Positions 24,924 through 34,121 are shown, counted from the first letter of the stretch. The stretch: DNA of 64,000 nt from Actinacidiphila alni (GCF_900112845.1 NZ_FONG01000001.1:620001-684000); one strand, 5' to 3'. A program made the numbers and translations. Notes: a model not told the origin generated them from the letters alone.

Positions 24924-27900
24924 GTGTTCGCCCTGCACGCACAGTGGAGAGCGGACCGGCGGCTCGCCCTGTGGGCGGAGCGCACGCCCGCACCCGACGA
25001 CCCGGCCGCCGCGCCCGCGCACCCCTTCGCCGTGCCCGCCGCCGATGTCGTACGGCTGCTCGGCCCCGGCGGCCCCGGGCTCGCCTGGCTCGCGGGACGG
25101 GCCGCGCACGGCGCCCTCGACCTGCTGCTGCCCACTGCCGCCGGCCGCCCGTGCCCCTCGCCCGAGCTGCGCCTGCCGGCCGACGGGCGCCGCACCGCGC
25201 CCGTGCCCGCGCCGTGGACCGTGCCCGCCCTCCTCCTGCCGCCCGCCGAGGCCGCCCAGCTGCTCGGCGAACTCTCGCACGCCGGCCTCCCCGACCTGCC
25301 CTACGGCGCTTCCGTACGGTGGCTGGTGGCCGCGCACGACCTGGCCTGGCGCCTGGTCGGCCGTGGCAGGCTGCTGCCGGAACTCACCCGCGAGGACGGC
25401 GCCGCGCACGCCCGCTGGCGCCCCGCACCCGACGCCCCCGGCCACCAGGAGCTGGCCGGGCTGACCGCCGCGGTGCCGCCGATGCTCACCGCCGGACACG
25501 TGCCAGGACCGTCCGCCGCCGTACGGTCCGCGGCCGGGCTCACCGCGGACGTCGTGGGTGTGCTGCTGGACTGCGAGGCACGCGCGGCGCTCGACGACCT
25601 CGGGCCGCTGGTCAAGGGCGGCCGTACGGGCGGCGCGGCCGAGGCGTGGGCGGCGGCGCTCGGCACCGCCGACGGCCGGCTCCGGGAGGCCGACCCGGGG
25701 GAGACCGCCGCGCTCGGCGACCGGCTCGCCGCCTGGCACACCTCCGCCGCCGAGGACGACCAGCCGCTGCGCCTGTGCTTCCGGCTGACCGAACCGCACG
25801 GCGGCGACATCCGTACGGGCGAGCGCGGAAGCGACGTCAGTGGCGAGCGGGATGGCGATGAACATGTCGGGGGAGACGCCGATGACGACGGCTGGCGGCT
25901 GGACTTCCTGGTCCAGGCCGTGGACGAGCCGTCGCTCACCGTCGAGGCCGCCGAGCTGTGGACCCGCGGCCACGCCGTCACGGCGCTGTCGCGGTATGTG
26001 GACGACCCGCCGCAGACGGTCCTCACGGCGCTGACCCGCGCGGCCCGCACGTATCCGCGGCTGCGGACGGCCCTGGCGGGCGACAGTCCCTCCGGGCTGT
26101 GGCTCGACCGGGCCGGGGCGCTGGCCTTCCTGCGGGACGCGGCACCAGGGCTGGCCGGAGCCGGGTTCGGGGTGCTGGTCCCGTCCTGGTGGCAGCGCAA
26201 GCCCGCGCTCGGCCTGGCGCTGACCCTGCGGGAACCCCAGCCCGGGACGGTCGAGACGTCGAGCGTCGCCGACCGGGACTCGATCGTGGCCTTCCGCTGG
26301 CGGGCGGCGCTCGGCGACCTGACGCTCACCGAGAAGGAACTCACCGCGCTCGCCGCCGCCCGGCAGCCCCTGGTCCGGCTGCGCGGCCAGTGGACCGAGG
26401 TCGATCCCGCGCGGATCGCCGCCGTGCTCGCCTTCCTGGAGCGGGCGGGCAGCGGTGTGATGACCACCGGTCAGGCGCTGCGGATCGCCCTGGACCCGAC
26501 CGCGGCCGAGGCGGGTCTGCCCATCACCGTCGTCCGGGTGGAGGAGGCGGCCGAGGAGTCCGCGGGCCGGGCCCGACGGCTCGCCGGCCTCGACGCGCTG
26601 CTGCGCGGCGGCGCCGACCACCGGCCGCGGCCCGTCGCCGTACCCGCCGGCTTCACCGCGACGCTGCGCCCGTACCAGCAACGCGGCCTCGACTGGCTCG
26701 TGTTCCTGTCCCGGCTCGGCCTCGGCGCCGTGCTCGCCGACGACATGGGGCTCGGCAAGACCGCGCAGACGCTCGCCTTGCTGGCCGTCGAACGCGGCCA
26801 GGACACCCAGGACATCCGGGACACCCAGGACATCCGGGACGTCGGGGACGCGCCGGACGCCGGAGCCGGAACGCCGTACGGGCCGACCCTCGTCGTCTGC
26901 CCGATGTCGCTGGTCGGCAACTGGCGGCGCGAGACGGCCGCCTTCGCCCCCGACCTGCGGGTGTACGTGCACCACGGTTCGGGCCGGCGCAGCGGTACGG
27001 AGCTGGCCGCGGCGGTAAGGGGCGCCGACCTGGTGATCACCACTTACGGACTGGTCCAGCGCGACCATGAGGCGCTGTCCGCCGTCACCTGGCGGCGGCT
27101 GGTCGTGGACGAGGCGCAAAGCGTCAAGAACAGCGCCACCCACCAGTACCGCGCGCTGCGCGCGCTCCCCGCACGCCACCGCGTCGCACTCACCGGCACC
27201 CCCGTGGAGAACCGGCTCGCGGAACTGCACGCGCTGCTCGACCTGGTGAACCCCGGGCTGTTCGGCAGCGCCGCCGCCTTCAAGGAGCGGTACGCGATCC
27301 CGGTCGAGCGGGACGGCGACGCCGCCGTCGCCGCCGAACTGCGCCGCCGCACCGGGCCATTCGTACTGCGCCGGCTGAAGTCGGACCCGGCGATCGCCCG
27401 CGAGCTGCCCGAGAAGCAGCGGATCAAGGTGGTGTGCAATCTGACCGCCGAGCAGGCCGCCCTCTACCGCGCGGTCGTCGCCGACATGCTGGCCCGGATC
27501 GACGAGACCCGCGGGCTGCGCCGCCGCGCCCACGTCCTGGCCGCCCTCGGCAGGCTCAAACAGGTCTGCAACCACCCCGCGCACTTCCTCGGCGACGGCT
27601 CCGCTCTGGCGGGGCGCTCGGGCAAACTCGCCCGTCTGGAGGAAACCCTGGAGGCGGCGCTCGCCGCCGGCGACAAGACGCTGTGCTTCACCCAGTACGC
27701 CGCCTTCGGCACCATGCTGCGGCCCTATCTGGCCCGGCGGCTCGGCACCGAGGTGCTGTTCCTGCACGGCGGCGCCCCGGCGCGCAGCCGTGAGGAGACG
27801 GTCGCCCGCTTCCAGGACGCCGAAGGCCCCGCCGTCTTCCTGCTCTCCCTCAAGGCGGGCGGCACCGGCCTCAATCTCACCGCCGCCCGCCAGGTCGTCC

Positions 27901-28181
27901 ACATCGACCGCTGGTGGAATCCCGCCGTCGAGGACCAGGCCACCGACCGCGCCTTCCGGATTGGCCAGCCCCGCGACGTGCAGGTCCGCACCTTCGTCTG
28001 CGCCGGCACCGTCGAGGAGCGCATCGACACCATGATCGAGTCCAAACGCGCCCTCGCCGACGCCGCCGTTTCCTCCGTCCCCGCCGCGGACGCGTCGGCC
28101 GCCTCCTGGCTGGCCGACCTCACCACGGCCGAACTCCGCGACGCCCTGGGCCTGTCGGAGGAGGAGGCGGTGAGCGAATGA
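24924..28181 (+). CDS. SNF2-family DEAD/DEAH helicase
   Basis: 1085 residues. The N-terminal 570 residues are the bacterial SNF2-associated region (DSIVAFRWRAALGDLTLTEK, then LVRLRGQWTEVDP). The ATPase core follows: Q-motif region LRPYQQRGLDWL, Walker A DDMGLGKT with K612, Walker B as DEAQ (D729-Q732), SALTGTPVEN-type motif III as ALTGTPVENR, and motif VI QATDRAFRIGQ. Such enzymes translocate on double-stranded DNA and remodel nucleoprotein. A GTG start follows GGAAGG. The next gene encodes a SWIM zinc-finger protein, the usual partner in actinomycetes. A short repeated insertion sits after motif I. Confidence 0.94.
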   Translation: MFALHAQWRADRRLALWAERTPAPDDPAAAPAHPFAVPAADVVRLLGPGGPGLAWLAGRAAHGALDLLLPTAAGRPCPSPELRLPADGRRTAPVPAPWTVPALLLPPAEAAQLLGELSHAGLPDLPYGASVRWLVAAHDLAWRLVGRGRLLPELTREDGAAHARWRPAPDAPGHQELAGLTAAVPPMLTAGHVPGPSAAVRSAAGLTADVVGVLLDCEARAALDDLGPLVKGGRTGGAAEAWAAALGTADGRLREADPGETAALGDRLAAWHTSAAEDDQPLRLCFRLTEPHGGDIRTGERGSDVSGERDGDEHVGGDADDDGWRLDFLVQAVDEPSLTVEAAELWTRGHAVTALSRYVDDPPQTVLTALTRAARTYPRLRTALAGDSPSGLWLDRAGALAFLRDAAPGLAGAGFGVLVPSWWQRKPALGLALTLREPQPGTVETSSVADRDSIVAFRWRAALGDLTLTEKELTALAAARQPLVRLRGQWTEVDPARIAAVLAFLERAGSGVMTTGQALRIALDPTAAEAGLPITVVRVEEAAEESAGRARRLAGLDALLRGGADHRPRPVAVPAGFTATLRPYQQRGLDWLVFLSRLGLGAVLADDMGLGKTAQTLALLAVERGQDTQDIRDTQDIRDVGDAPDAGAGTPYGPTLVVCPMSLVGNWRRETAAFAPDLRVYVHHGSGRRSGTELAAAVRGADLVITTYGLVQRDHEALSAVTWRRLVVDEAQSVKNSATHQYRALRALPARHRVALTGTPVENRLAELHALLDLVNPGLFGSAAAFKERYAIPVERDGDAAVAAELRRRTGPFVLRRLKSDPAIARELPEKQRIKVVCNLTAEQAALYRAVVADMLARIDETRGLRRRAHVLAALGRLKQVCNHPAHFLGDGSALAGRSGKLARLEETLEAALAAGDKTLCFTQYAAFGTMLRPYLARRLGTEVLFLHGGAPARSREETVARFQDAEGPAVFLLSLKAGGTGLNLTAARQVVHIDRWWNPAVEDQATDRAFRIGQPRDVQVRTFVCAGTVEERIDTMIESKRALADAAVSSVPAADASAASWLADLTTAELRDALGLSEEEAVSE
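26802..26837 (+). repeat. 18-bp tandem duplication inside the SNF2 gene
   Basis: The 18-mer GACACCCAGGACATCCGG occurs twice, directly adjacent. It keeps the reading frame and adds a second DTQDIR hexapeptide to the linker after helicase motif I. The region is likely a surface loop and may vary in length between strains. Confidence 0.85.
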
Positions 28182-28260
28182 CACCCGCACGGCGTGTCGT
28201 CGGACGCCCGCCCGCATCCACTCGGCGCCGGGCCGGCGTCGCGGGACACGGGGCCCGGAC

Positions 28261-28962
28261 ATGAGCGGCGCACGCGACAGCGGCCACGCCGGGCGCAGTT
28301 GGGCCGACCGGCTCGGCGCGCGCCTCGGGCACACGGGCGGGCCAGGGACCGGGCGGGTGAGCGGGCTCGCCGTGGCGCCGGGCCTGGTGACGGCACTGGT
28401 CGAGGACGGGGCGCCGCGGCCCTGGACCGTACGCGTGGAGCTGCCGGTGCTGAGCGACGACGAATGGCGGCGGGCCGCGCGCGCCCTGGTCGCCGACAGC
28501 GACGCCCGCGAGGAGCTGCTGGACGGCGAACTGCCGCCGGACGCCGACGCGGTGTTCGCCCGCGCCGGGCTGCCGCTGCTGCCGGTCGGTGCGGGCGAAG
28601 CGCACATGGTGTGCGACTGCCCCGGAGGACCGCTGCCGTGCGGTCACCTGACCGCCGTGCTCACCGCGCTCGGCGCCGCCTTCGACGCCGAACCCTTTCT
28701 GCTCACCACCTGGCGCGGCCGGGACCGCCGCGCCGTCCTGGACGCCGTACGCAACGGACCGTCCGCCGCGCAGGCGCAGGACCCGGCGGGCGACGGCGAT
28801 GGCACCCCCGAGGACTTCTGGGGCGGCGGCGACCTGCCCGACCGGCGCATGGCGGGCCCGGCACCAGCGGTCGCCGAACTGGGCCGGCCGGCCGTGAGCG
28901 TACGCGGCCGGACCCTGTCCGAGACCCTCGCACCCGCGTACGAGGCGTTTCTGACCTGGTGA
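28261..28962 (+). CDS. SWIM zinc-finger protein, partner of the SNF2 helicase
   Basis: 233 residues. The SWIM motif is CDCPGGPLPCGHLTAVL (CxC...CxH), a zinc-binding module for DNA or protein contacts. The N-terminal part has a WADRLGARLG segment and the C-terminus ends EAFLTW. The ATG lies 79 bp after the SNF2 stop. The SNF2-SWIM gene pair is conserved in many actinomycetes and probably forms one complex, whose role (repair, transcription or defence) is not established to my knowledge. Confidence 0.88.
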   Translation: MSGARDSGHAGRSWADRLGARLGHTGGPGTGRVSGLAVAPGLVTALVEDGAPRPWTVRVELPVLSDDEWRRAARALVADSDAREELLDGELPPDADAVFARAGLPLLPVGAGEAHMVCDCPGGPLPCGHLTAVLTALGAAFDAEPFLLTTWRGRDRRAVLDAVRNGPSAAQAQDPAGDGDGTPEDFWGGGDLPDRRMAGPAPAVAELGRPAVSVRGRTLSETLAPAYEAFLTW

Positions 28963-29416
28963 CCCCCGGGTGAACGGCCGGGCCCCGGGTACCTCTCCCG
29001 AGCCGGTCGGGCGGAAGGCGGGAGTCACCCGACCGGGGACATGGCGACAGGCACGGTCTGCACGCCGTTCACCGGGCGCGGGCACACTCCAAGCGGGTCC
29101 TGACCCCCAAAACGGCCGGGAATCAGGCCCCTTGGCCGACCGTCACCGTCCCGCCGCCCGGGACCGGCGATTGACCCGGGTGGCCCTGTGCCGGTACGAC
29201 GCGGGCCCCGCCGACGCCTAGTCTGGACAAACCGTCCCACTTCCCGCACCGCACCGACCCGCTTGAGGACCGTCCCGCTTCCCGCACCCAGCCACCTGCC
29301 GCACCGTCCCGCTCCCGAACCTTCGTACCGACCGCACCGTCCCGCTTCCCGCACTGCTACGCGTACCGTCCCCCGGCGGCCCCGGCCGTCGTACCGCATG
29401 CGACGAGGAGTCCCCC
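28963..29416. repeat. Gap with five spaced ACCGTCCC repeats upstream of the flippase gene
   Basis: There is no gene in these 454 bases. ACCGTCCC starts at 29231, 29269, 29303, 29336 and 29365 (steps of 38, 34, 33 and 29 bp). Copies 1, 2 and 4 extend to the 19-mer ACCGTCCCRCTTCCCGCAC. The array ends 45 bp before the next start codon and could be a multi-site regulator target or a degenerate tandem repeat. Confidence 0.65.
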
Positions 29417-30394
29417 GTGTCCATCGCCCGCGACGAGGTCGCAGTCTGGCAGCGCAATTCCGTGCGGTCCGCCGCGATGCTGCTGCCGGTGGCCGCGGTC
29501 GCGGTGCTCGCCGCGAGCAAGTGGCCGATGATCGGCTCCAGCGCCGGCCGGCTGGGCGAGGCGGACGCCGCGTGGATGACCGTCGCGGTCTTCTTCGCCT
29601 GCATGACATGGGTCTGCTCGGCCACGGCACAGCAGGGCGCGGTGGTGCGCGCCCTGCCGCCCGGGCGGCTGCTGGCGGCGCAGTTCGCGGCCTCCGCGGC
29701 CAATCACGTGCTGCCCGCGGGCGTCGGCGGCAACGCCGTCAATCTGCGGTTCCTCGTGCGGCACGGCATGACGCCGTCGCGCTCGCTCGGCGCCCTCGCG
29801 GTCCGCGCGTCCGCCGCCGCGCTCAGCCGCGTCGTCCTGCTCCTCGCCCTCCTCGCGCTCTTCCCGAACGCCCTGCAACTGCACCGGGTGGCCCCGGACG
29901 GCTTCGTGCTGCCCGCCGACCCGATGGTGATCTCGGCCGTCGCGCTCGCGGTGCTCGTGGCCGGCTTCGTGGTCTGGCGGTACGCGGGCCGGGCGCGCGA
30001 GCGGGTGCGCGTCTTCCTGGCCTCGGTGGCCGAGGACGTGCGGACGCTGCACCGCGACCGGGCCCGGATCGCGGCCCTGTGGGGAGGGTCGCTGGCCTTC
30101 CCGATGATGCACGCGCTGGTGGTGGTCGCCGTGGTCCGGGCGGTGCACGCGCCGGTACCGGTCAGCGGCGTCCTGGTCGCGTACTTCTTCGCGAGCACCG
30201 CGGCGGGCTGGATGCCGACCCCGGCGGGGCTCGGGTCGCTCGACGCGGCGCTGGCCCTCGCGCTGGTCACCGCGGGCGCGGGCGGGGTGGCCGCGACCAG
30301 CGCGGTCCTCGGCTATCGCCTGGTCACGACCTGGCTGCCGCTGATCCCGGGTGTCGTGATGCTCGCCGTGCTCGTCAAGCGCCGCGAACTTTAA
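29417..30394 (+). CDS. YbhN/UPF0104-type integral membrane protein (lysyl-PG synthetase membrane-domain family)
   Basis: 325 residues with about eight membrane helices. Family marks are NHVLPAGVGGNAVNLRFLVR in the middle and TAAGWMPTPAGLGSLDAAL near the end. The family includes flippase-like membrane domains that move lipids or lipid-linked sugars. A GTG start follows GAGGAG. It lies alone between the SNF2/SWIM pair and the GH16 gene, with an unusual repeat array in its upstream region. Confidence 0.88.
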   Translation: MSIARDEVAVWQRNSVRSAAMLLPVAAVAVLAASKWPMIGSSAGRLGEADAAWMTVAVFFACMTWVCSATAQQGAVVRALPPGRLLAAQFAASAANHVLPAGVGGNAVNLRFLVRHGMTPSRSLGALAVRASAAALSRVVLLLALLALFPNALQLHRVAPDGFVLPADPMVISAVALAVLVAGFVVWRYAGRARERVRVFLASVAEDVRTLHRDRARIAALWGGSLAFPMMHALVVVAVVRAVHAPVPVSGVLVAYFFASTAAGWMPTPAGLGSLDAALALALVTAGAGGVAATSAVLGYRLVTTWLPLIPGVVMLAVLVKRREL

Positions 30395-30440
30395 GGTACA
30401 GACCTTTGCCGGAAGCCTTGACTCACCTATGTGCCGCCAT

Positions 30441-30466
30441 TTAAATCACGTCCTGAACTAAGACGT
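30441..30466. promoter_or_regulatory. 26-bp element shared by the GH30 and GH16 promoters (copy 2)
   Basis: TTAAATCACGTC followed by 5 nt and CTAAGACGT, matching the copy at 22726-22751. Arms ACGTC and GACGT are a perfect inverted repeat here. A downstream leader segment TGTCAGGAGCATGCC (30505-30519) is also similar to the GH30 leader. The element is 93 bp before the GH16 start. Confidence 0.65.
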
Positions 30467-30558
30467 AAGCGAAGTCTCCCGGGGTGCTCCCGCACCTCGC
30501 TGTCTGTCAGGAGCATGCCCAAAACCGATTTCTGACGACCCTACCGAGGAGTCCGGCA

Positions 30559-31836
30559 ATGTCGGCATCACCCCCCACCCGACGCATACGCCCCCTCGCG
30601 CTGCTGGCCGCCGCCGTCCTGCTGCTCTGCGGCTGGCTCCAGCAGACCGCGGCACCGCAGGCGGGCCACAGCGCGGCACGGCTCGACACCGCCCCCGCGG
30701 CGGCCACCGCGACCTTCACCGACGACTTCAACGGCCCCGCGGGAAGCGCGGTCGACAGCTCCAAATGGGGCTACGAGACCGGTGACAACGTCAACAACCA
30801 CGAACGCGAGTACTACACCAGCGGTACCCACAACGCGGCGCTCGACGGCCAGGGCAACCTCGTCATCACCGCCCGCAAGGAGAATCCGGCCAACTACCAG
30901 TGCTGGTACGGGACCTGCCAGTACACCTCGGCCCGGCTGTCCACGCCGCAGAAGTTCACCCAGGCGTACGGCCACTTCGAGACCCGGATGAAACTGCCCC
31001 GCGGCCAGGGCATGTGGCCCGCCTTCTGGATGCTCGGCGGCGGCAACTGGCCGACCGACGGCGAGATCGACATCATGGAGAACGTCGGCTTCGAGCCGGG
31101 CAGCGTGCACGGCACCATCCACGGCCCCGGCTACTCCGGCGCCAACGGCATCGGCGCCGGATACACCCTGCCGAACGGCCAGAGCTTCTCCGACGGCTTC
31201 CACACCTTCGCCGTCGACTGGGCGCCGAACTCCATCAAGTGGTCCGTGGACGGCAACGTCTACGAGACCCGCACCCCCGCCGACCTCGGCGGCAACCGCT
31301 GGGTGTTCGACCACCCCTTCTACCTCATCATGAACCTCGCGGTCGGCGGCTACTGGCCCGGCGACCCGAACTCGAGCACCACCTTCCCGCAGCAGCTCGT
31401 CGTGGACTACGTCCATGTCACCACCGGCGACAGCTCAGGCGGCAACCCCGGCACCGGCCACGCCATCACCGGCATCGGCGGCAAGTGCGTCGACATCGCG
31501 GGCGCCAGCAGCGCCAACGGCACCGCCGTCCAGCTCTACGACTGCAACGGCACCTCCGCCCAGTCCTGGACGGTCGGCTCCGACGGCACGATTCGCGCGC
31601 TCGGCAAGTGCCTGGACATCACGGCGGCCGGCACCGCCAACGGCACCAAGACGCAGCTCTACGACTGCAACGGCACCAACGCCCAGAAGTGGACCGTGAC
31701 CGCCGCCCACGACATCGTCAATCCGGCGTCCAACCGATGCCTCGACGCGACCGGCAACAGCTCCGCCAACGGCACCAGGCTCCAGATCTGGGACTGCACC
31801 GGGGGCGCCAACCAGAAATGGACCGTGACCGGCTGA
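30559..31836 (+). CDS. Secreted GH16 beta-1,3-glucanase with ricin-type lectin domain
   Basis: 425 residues. A signal peptide (RRIRPLALLAAAVLLLCGWL) is followed by the GH16 jelly-roll domain, with nucleophile E169 and acid/base E174 in GEIDIMEN. FWMLGG and WPAFW are family residues. After a short Gly-rich linker, a ricin-B trefoil fills about residues 300-425. The extra residue in EIDIME marks the laminarinase/lichenase-type GH16 members; beta-1,3-glucan is the likely substrate. The ATG follows GAGGAG. Its stop overlaps the chitinase start (TGATG), so both are co-translated. Confidence 0.93.
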   Translation: MSASPPTRRIRPLALLAAAVLLLCGWLQQTAAPQAGHSAARLDTAPAAATATFTDDFNGPAGSAVDSSKWGYETGDNVNNHEREYYTSGTHNAALDGQGNLVITARKENPANYQCWYGTCQYTSARLSTPQKFTQAYGHFETRMKLPRGQGMWPAFWMLGGGNWPTDGEIDIMENVGFEPGSVHGTIHGPGYSGANGIGAGYTLPNGQSFSDGFHTFAVDWAPNSIKWSVDGNVYETRTPADLGGNRWVFDHPFYLIMNLAVGGYWPGDPNSSTTFPQQLVVDYVHVTTGDSSGGNPGTGHAITGIGGKCVDIAGASSANGTAVQLYDCNGTSAQSWTVGSDGTIRALGKCLDITAAGTANGTKTQLYDCNGTNAQKWTVTAAHDIVNPASNRCLDATGNSSANGTRLQIWDCTGGANQKWTVTG

Positions 31837-33221
31837 TGCGCAAGACCACCACACTCCTGGCCGCCGGCGCCCTCGCCGCAGGCACCCTGACCGCCCTCGG
31901 CATCAGCCAGGCGTCCGGCGCCGACGCCACCGGCGCGATCACCGGCTACGGCGGCAAGTGCGTCGACATCGCGGCGGCGAGCAGCGCCAACGGCACCGCC
32001 GTCCAGCTCTACGACTGCAACGGCACCTCCGCCCAGTCCTGGACCGTCTCCTCCGACGGCAGCCTGCGCGCGCTCGGCAAGTGCATGGACGTGACCGCGG
32101 CCGGCACCGCCAACGGCACCAAGGTGCAGCTGTACGACTGCAACGGCACCAACGCGCAGAAGTGGACGGCGAGCAACGGCGCGCTGGTCAACGCCGGTTC
32201 CGGCCGCTGCCTGGACGCGACGGGCCCCAGCTCCGCCAACGGCACCCGCTTGCAGATCTGGGACTGCGCGGGCTCCGCCAACCAGAAGTGGACGCTGCCC
32301 ACCGGCGGCGGCACCCCGCCGACCACCCCGCCCAGCGGCGGCACCGGCGTCCAGGCGGTCGCGCCGTACCTCTACAACGGCTGGGGCAACCCGCCGGACC
32401 CGACGACGATCATGAACGCCACCGGCGTGAAGTGGTTCACGCTCGCCTTCGTGCTCAGCAACGGCTCCTGCAACCCGCAGTGGGACGGCGGCCGGGCGCT
32501 GACCGGCGGCGTCGACCAGAACACCATCAACAAGATCCGCGCGGCCGGCGGCGACGTCGTCCCGTCCTTCGGCGGCTACAGCGGCAACAAGCTGGAGGAG
32601 TCCTGCACCAGCGCGAGCGCGCTGGCCGGCGCCTACCAGAAGGTCATCAACGCCTACGGCCTCAAGGCGATCGACATCGACATCGAGGCCAGTGCGTACA
32701 GCAACGGCACCGTCCAGCAGCGCACGGTCGACGCGCTGAAGACCATCAAGGCCAACAACCCGGGCATCGTGGAGTACGTCACCATCGGCACCGGGCAGAG
32801 CGGCCCCGACACCGGCCTGATCAACAAGGCCGCCGCCTCGGGGCTGACCGTCGACAGCTGGACGATCATGCCGTTCGACTTCGGCGGCGCGGGCCAGAAC
32901 ATGGGCACCCTCACCACCCGGGCCGCCGACGGCCTGAAGAACGCCCTGAAGAGCGCCTACGGGTACACCGACGACCAGGCGTACCGGCACAGCGGCATCT
33001 CCTCGATGAACGGCATCACCGACAACAACGAGACCGTCACCGTCGCCGACTTCCGCACCATCCTCGGCTACGCCCAGCAGCACCACCTGGCCCGGCTGAC
33101 CTTCTGGTCCGCCAACCGGGACCGGCCCTGCCCCGGCGGTTACCCGAACGACGACACCTGCTCCGGCGTTTCGCAGTCGGCGTGGGACTTCACCCGCACC
33201 TTCGCGCAGTACGGCGGCTGA
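31836..33221 (+). CDS. Secreted GH18 chitinase with N-terminal ricin-type lectin domain
   Basis: 461 residues. Signal peptide to about residue 30, ricin-B trefoil about 33-155, a Pro/Thr/Gly linker, then a GH18 barrel (about 168-461). The catalytic DxDxE motif is D280-I-D282-I-E284, with E284 the proton donor. The active-site region WTIMPFDFGG matches the ChiC/ChiD-like bacterial group. Its start overlaps the GH16 stop, so beta-1,3-glucanase and chitinase would be made together, a pairing suited to fungal cell walls. Its lectin DNA is nearly identical in parts to that of the GH16 gene. Confidence 0.93.
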   Translation: MRKTTTLLAAGALAAGTLTALGISQASGADATGAITGYGGKCVDIAAASSANGTAVQLYDCNGTSAQSWTVSSDGSLRALGKCMDVTAAGTANGTKVQLYDCNGTNAQKWTASNGALVNAGSGRCLDATGPSSANGTRLQIWDCAGSANQKWTLPTGGGTPPTTPPSGGTGVQAVAPYLYNGWGNPPDPTTIMNATGVKWFTLAFVLSNGSCNPQWDGGRALTGGVDQNTINKIRAAGGDVVPSFGGYSGNKLEESCTSASALAGAYQKVINAYGLKAIDIDIEASAYSNGTVQQRTVDALKTIKANNPGIVEYVTIGTGQSGPDTGLINKAAASGLTVDSWTIMPFDFGGAGQNMGTLTTRAADGLKNALKSAYGYTDDQAYRHSGISSMNGITDNNETVTVADFRTILGYAQQHHLARLTFWSANRDRPCPGGYPNDDTCSGVSQSAWDFTRTFAQYGG

Positions 33222-33335
33222 CCCCGCCCCTGGGCCGCGGGTGGCACCCCCGCGATGGCTCTCCGCTCCCCGGCCGTGTAGGCATGGTTCCCGCGATGCA
33301 CCATGCTGCGGCCGGGGAGCGGAGGCACGTCACCG

Positions 33336-34121
33336 ATGACATCCATGGACAGCGCACAGCCGGGCGGCCCGGGACCGGGCAGCGTCATGGTCGTGGACGA
33401 CGACGCGGCGGTCCGCCGCTCGCTCGGCCGCGCCCTGCGGCTGCGCGGCTTCACCGTCACCGAGGCCGACGGGGGAGCGGCCGCGCTCGACCTGCTCGCC
33501 CGCACCCCGCCGGACATCCTCGTCCTGGACATCTCCATGCCCGATGTGGACGGCATCGAGGTGTGCCGGACGCTGCGCGCGGGCGGCGACGACCTGCCGG
33601 TCCTGGTGCTCTCCGCCCTGGACGAGGTCGCCGACCGGGTCGCCGGACTCCAGGCGGGCGCCGACGACTACCTCGTCAAACCCTTCGCCCTCGAAGAGCT
33701 GGTGCTGCGGCTGCACGCCCTGCTGCGCCGCAGGCCGCCACGACCCGACGGCCAGGTCCGCGCCTGCGGTCTCGTCCTCGACCCGGCCGCCCGCACCGCC
33801 GCGCGCGACGGCGAACCGCTGGAACTGACCCGCAGGGAGTTCGAACTCCTGGAATTCCTGGTCCGCAACGCCGGCCTGGTGCTCACCCGCGACCAGCTCC
33901 TCGACCGCGTGTGGGGGTATGACTTCGACGTCCGCACCGACGCCGTCGACACCTTCGTCAGCTATCTGCGCAAGAAGCTGGAGGCGGGCGGGCGCCCGCG
34001 CGTGCTGCACACCGTGCGGGGCGTCGGATTCGTCCTGCGGGACGACGAACGCGGGAATCAGGGCGGCCGTGAGCGTGGCGACGACCGGTCGCACGGCGAC
34101 GGCCGGGGGAGGACCCCATGA
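33336..34121 (+). CDS. OmpR/PhoB-type response regulator
   Basis: 261 residues. The receiver domain has the acidic pair VDDD, phosphoacceptor D65 in VLDISMP and the conserved K in LVKPF. A winged-helix DNA-binding domain follows (LTRREFELLEFLVRNAGLVL, RTDAVDTFVSYLRKKLE, VRGVGFVL). It ends in a charged tail. The ATG at 33336 follows GGAGG. Its stop overlaps the sensor kinase start by 4 bp. It probably binds a direct repeat upstream of the secreted-protein pair after the kinase. Confidence 0.95.
   Translation: MTSMDSAQPGGPGPGSVMVVDDDAAVRRSLGRALRLRGFTVTEADGGAAALDLLARTPPDILVLDISMPDVDGIEVCRTLRAGGDDLPVLVLSALDEVADRVAGLQAGADDYLVKPFALEELVLRLHALLRRRPPRPDGQVRACGLVLDPAARTAARDGEPLELTRREFELLEFLVRNAGLVLTRDQLLDRVWGYDFDVRTDAVDTFVSYLRKKLEAGGRPRVLHTVRGVGFVLRDDERGNQGGRERGDDRSHGDGRGRTP

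Noticed and set aside
28178..28264. Small open frame starting ATGA at the SNF2 stop
   Set aside because: It is only 28 codons, Arg-rich, and out of frame with the SWIM gene; it looks like chance overlap.
24696..28607. Very long open frame on the minus strand opposite the SNF2 gene (about 1300 codons)
   Set aside because: It is a GC-bias shadow: composition is Gly/Arg/Ala-rich without domains, while the plus strand has complete helicase motifs.
29231..29383. Possible CRISPR array (spaced repeats)
   Set aside because: Units are short and partly degenerate, spacers are 10-30 bp and similar to each other, and no cas gene is nearby.
30395..30440. Terminator for the flippase gene
   Set aside because: No inverted repeat of useful length was found between the stop and the shared promoter element.
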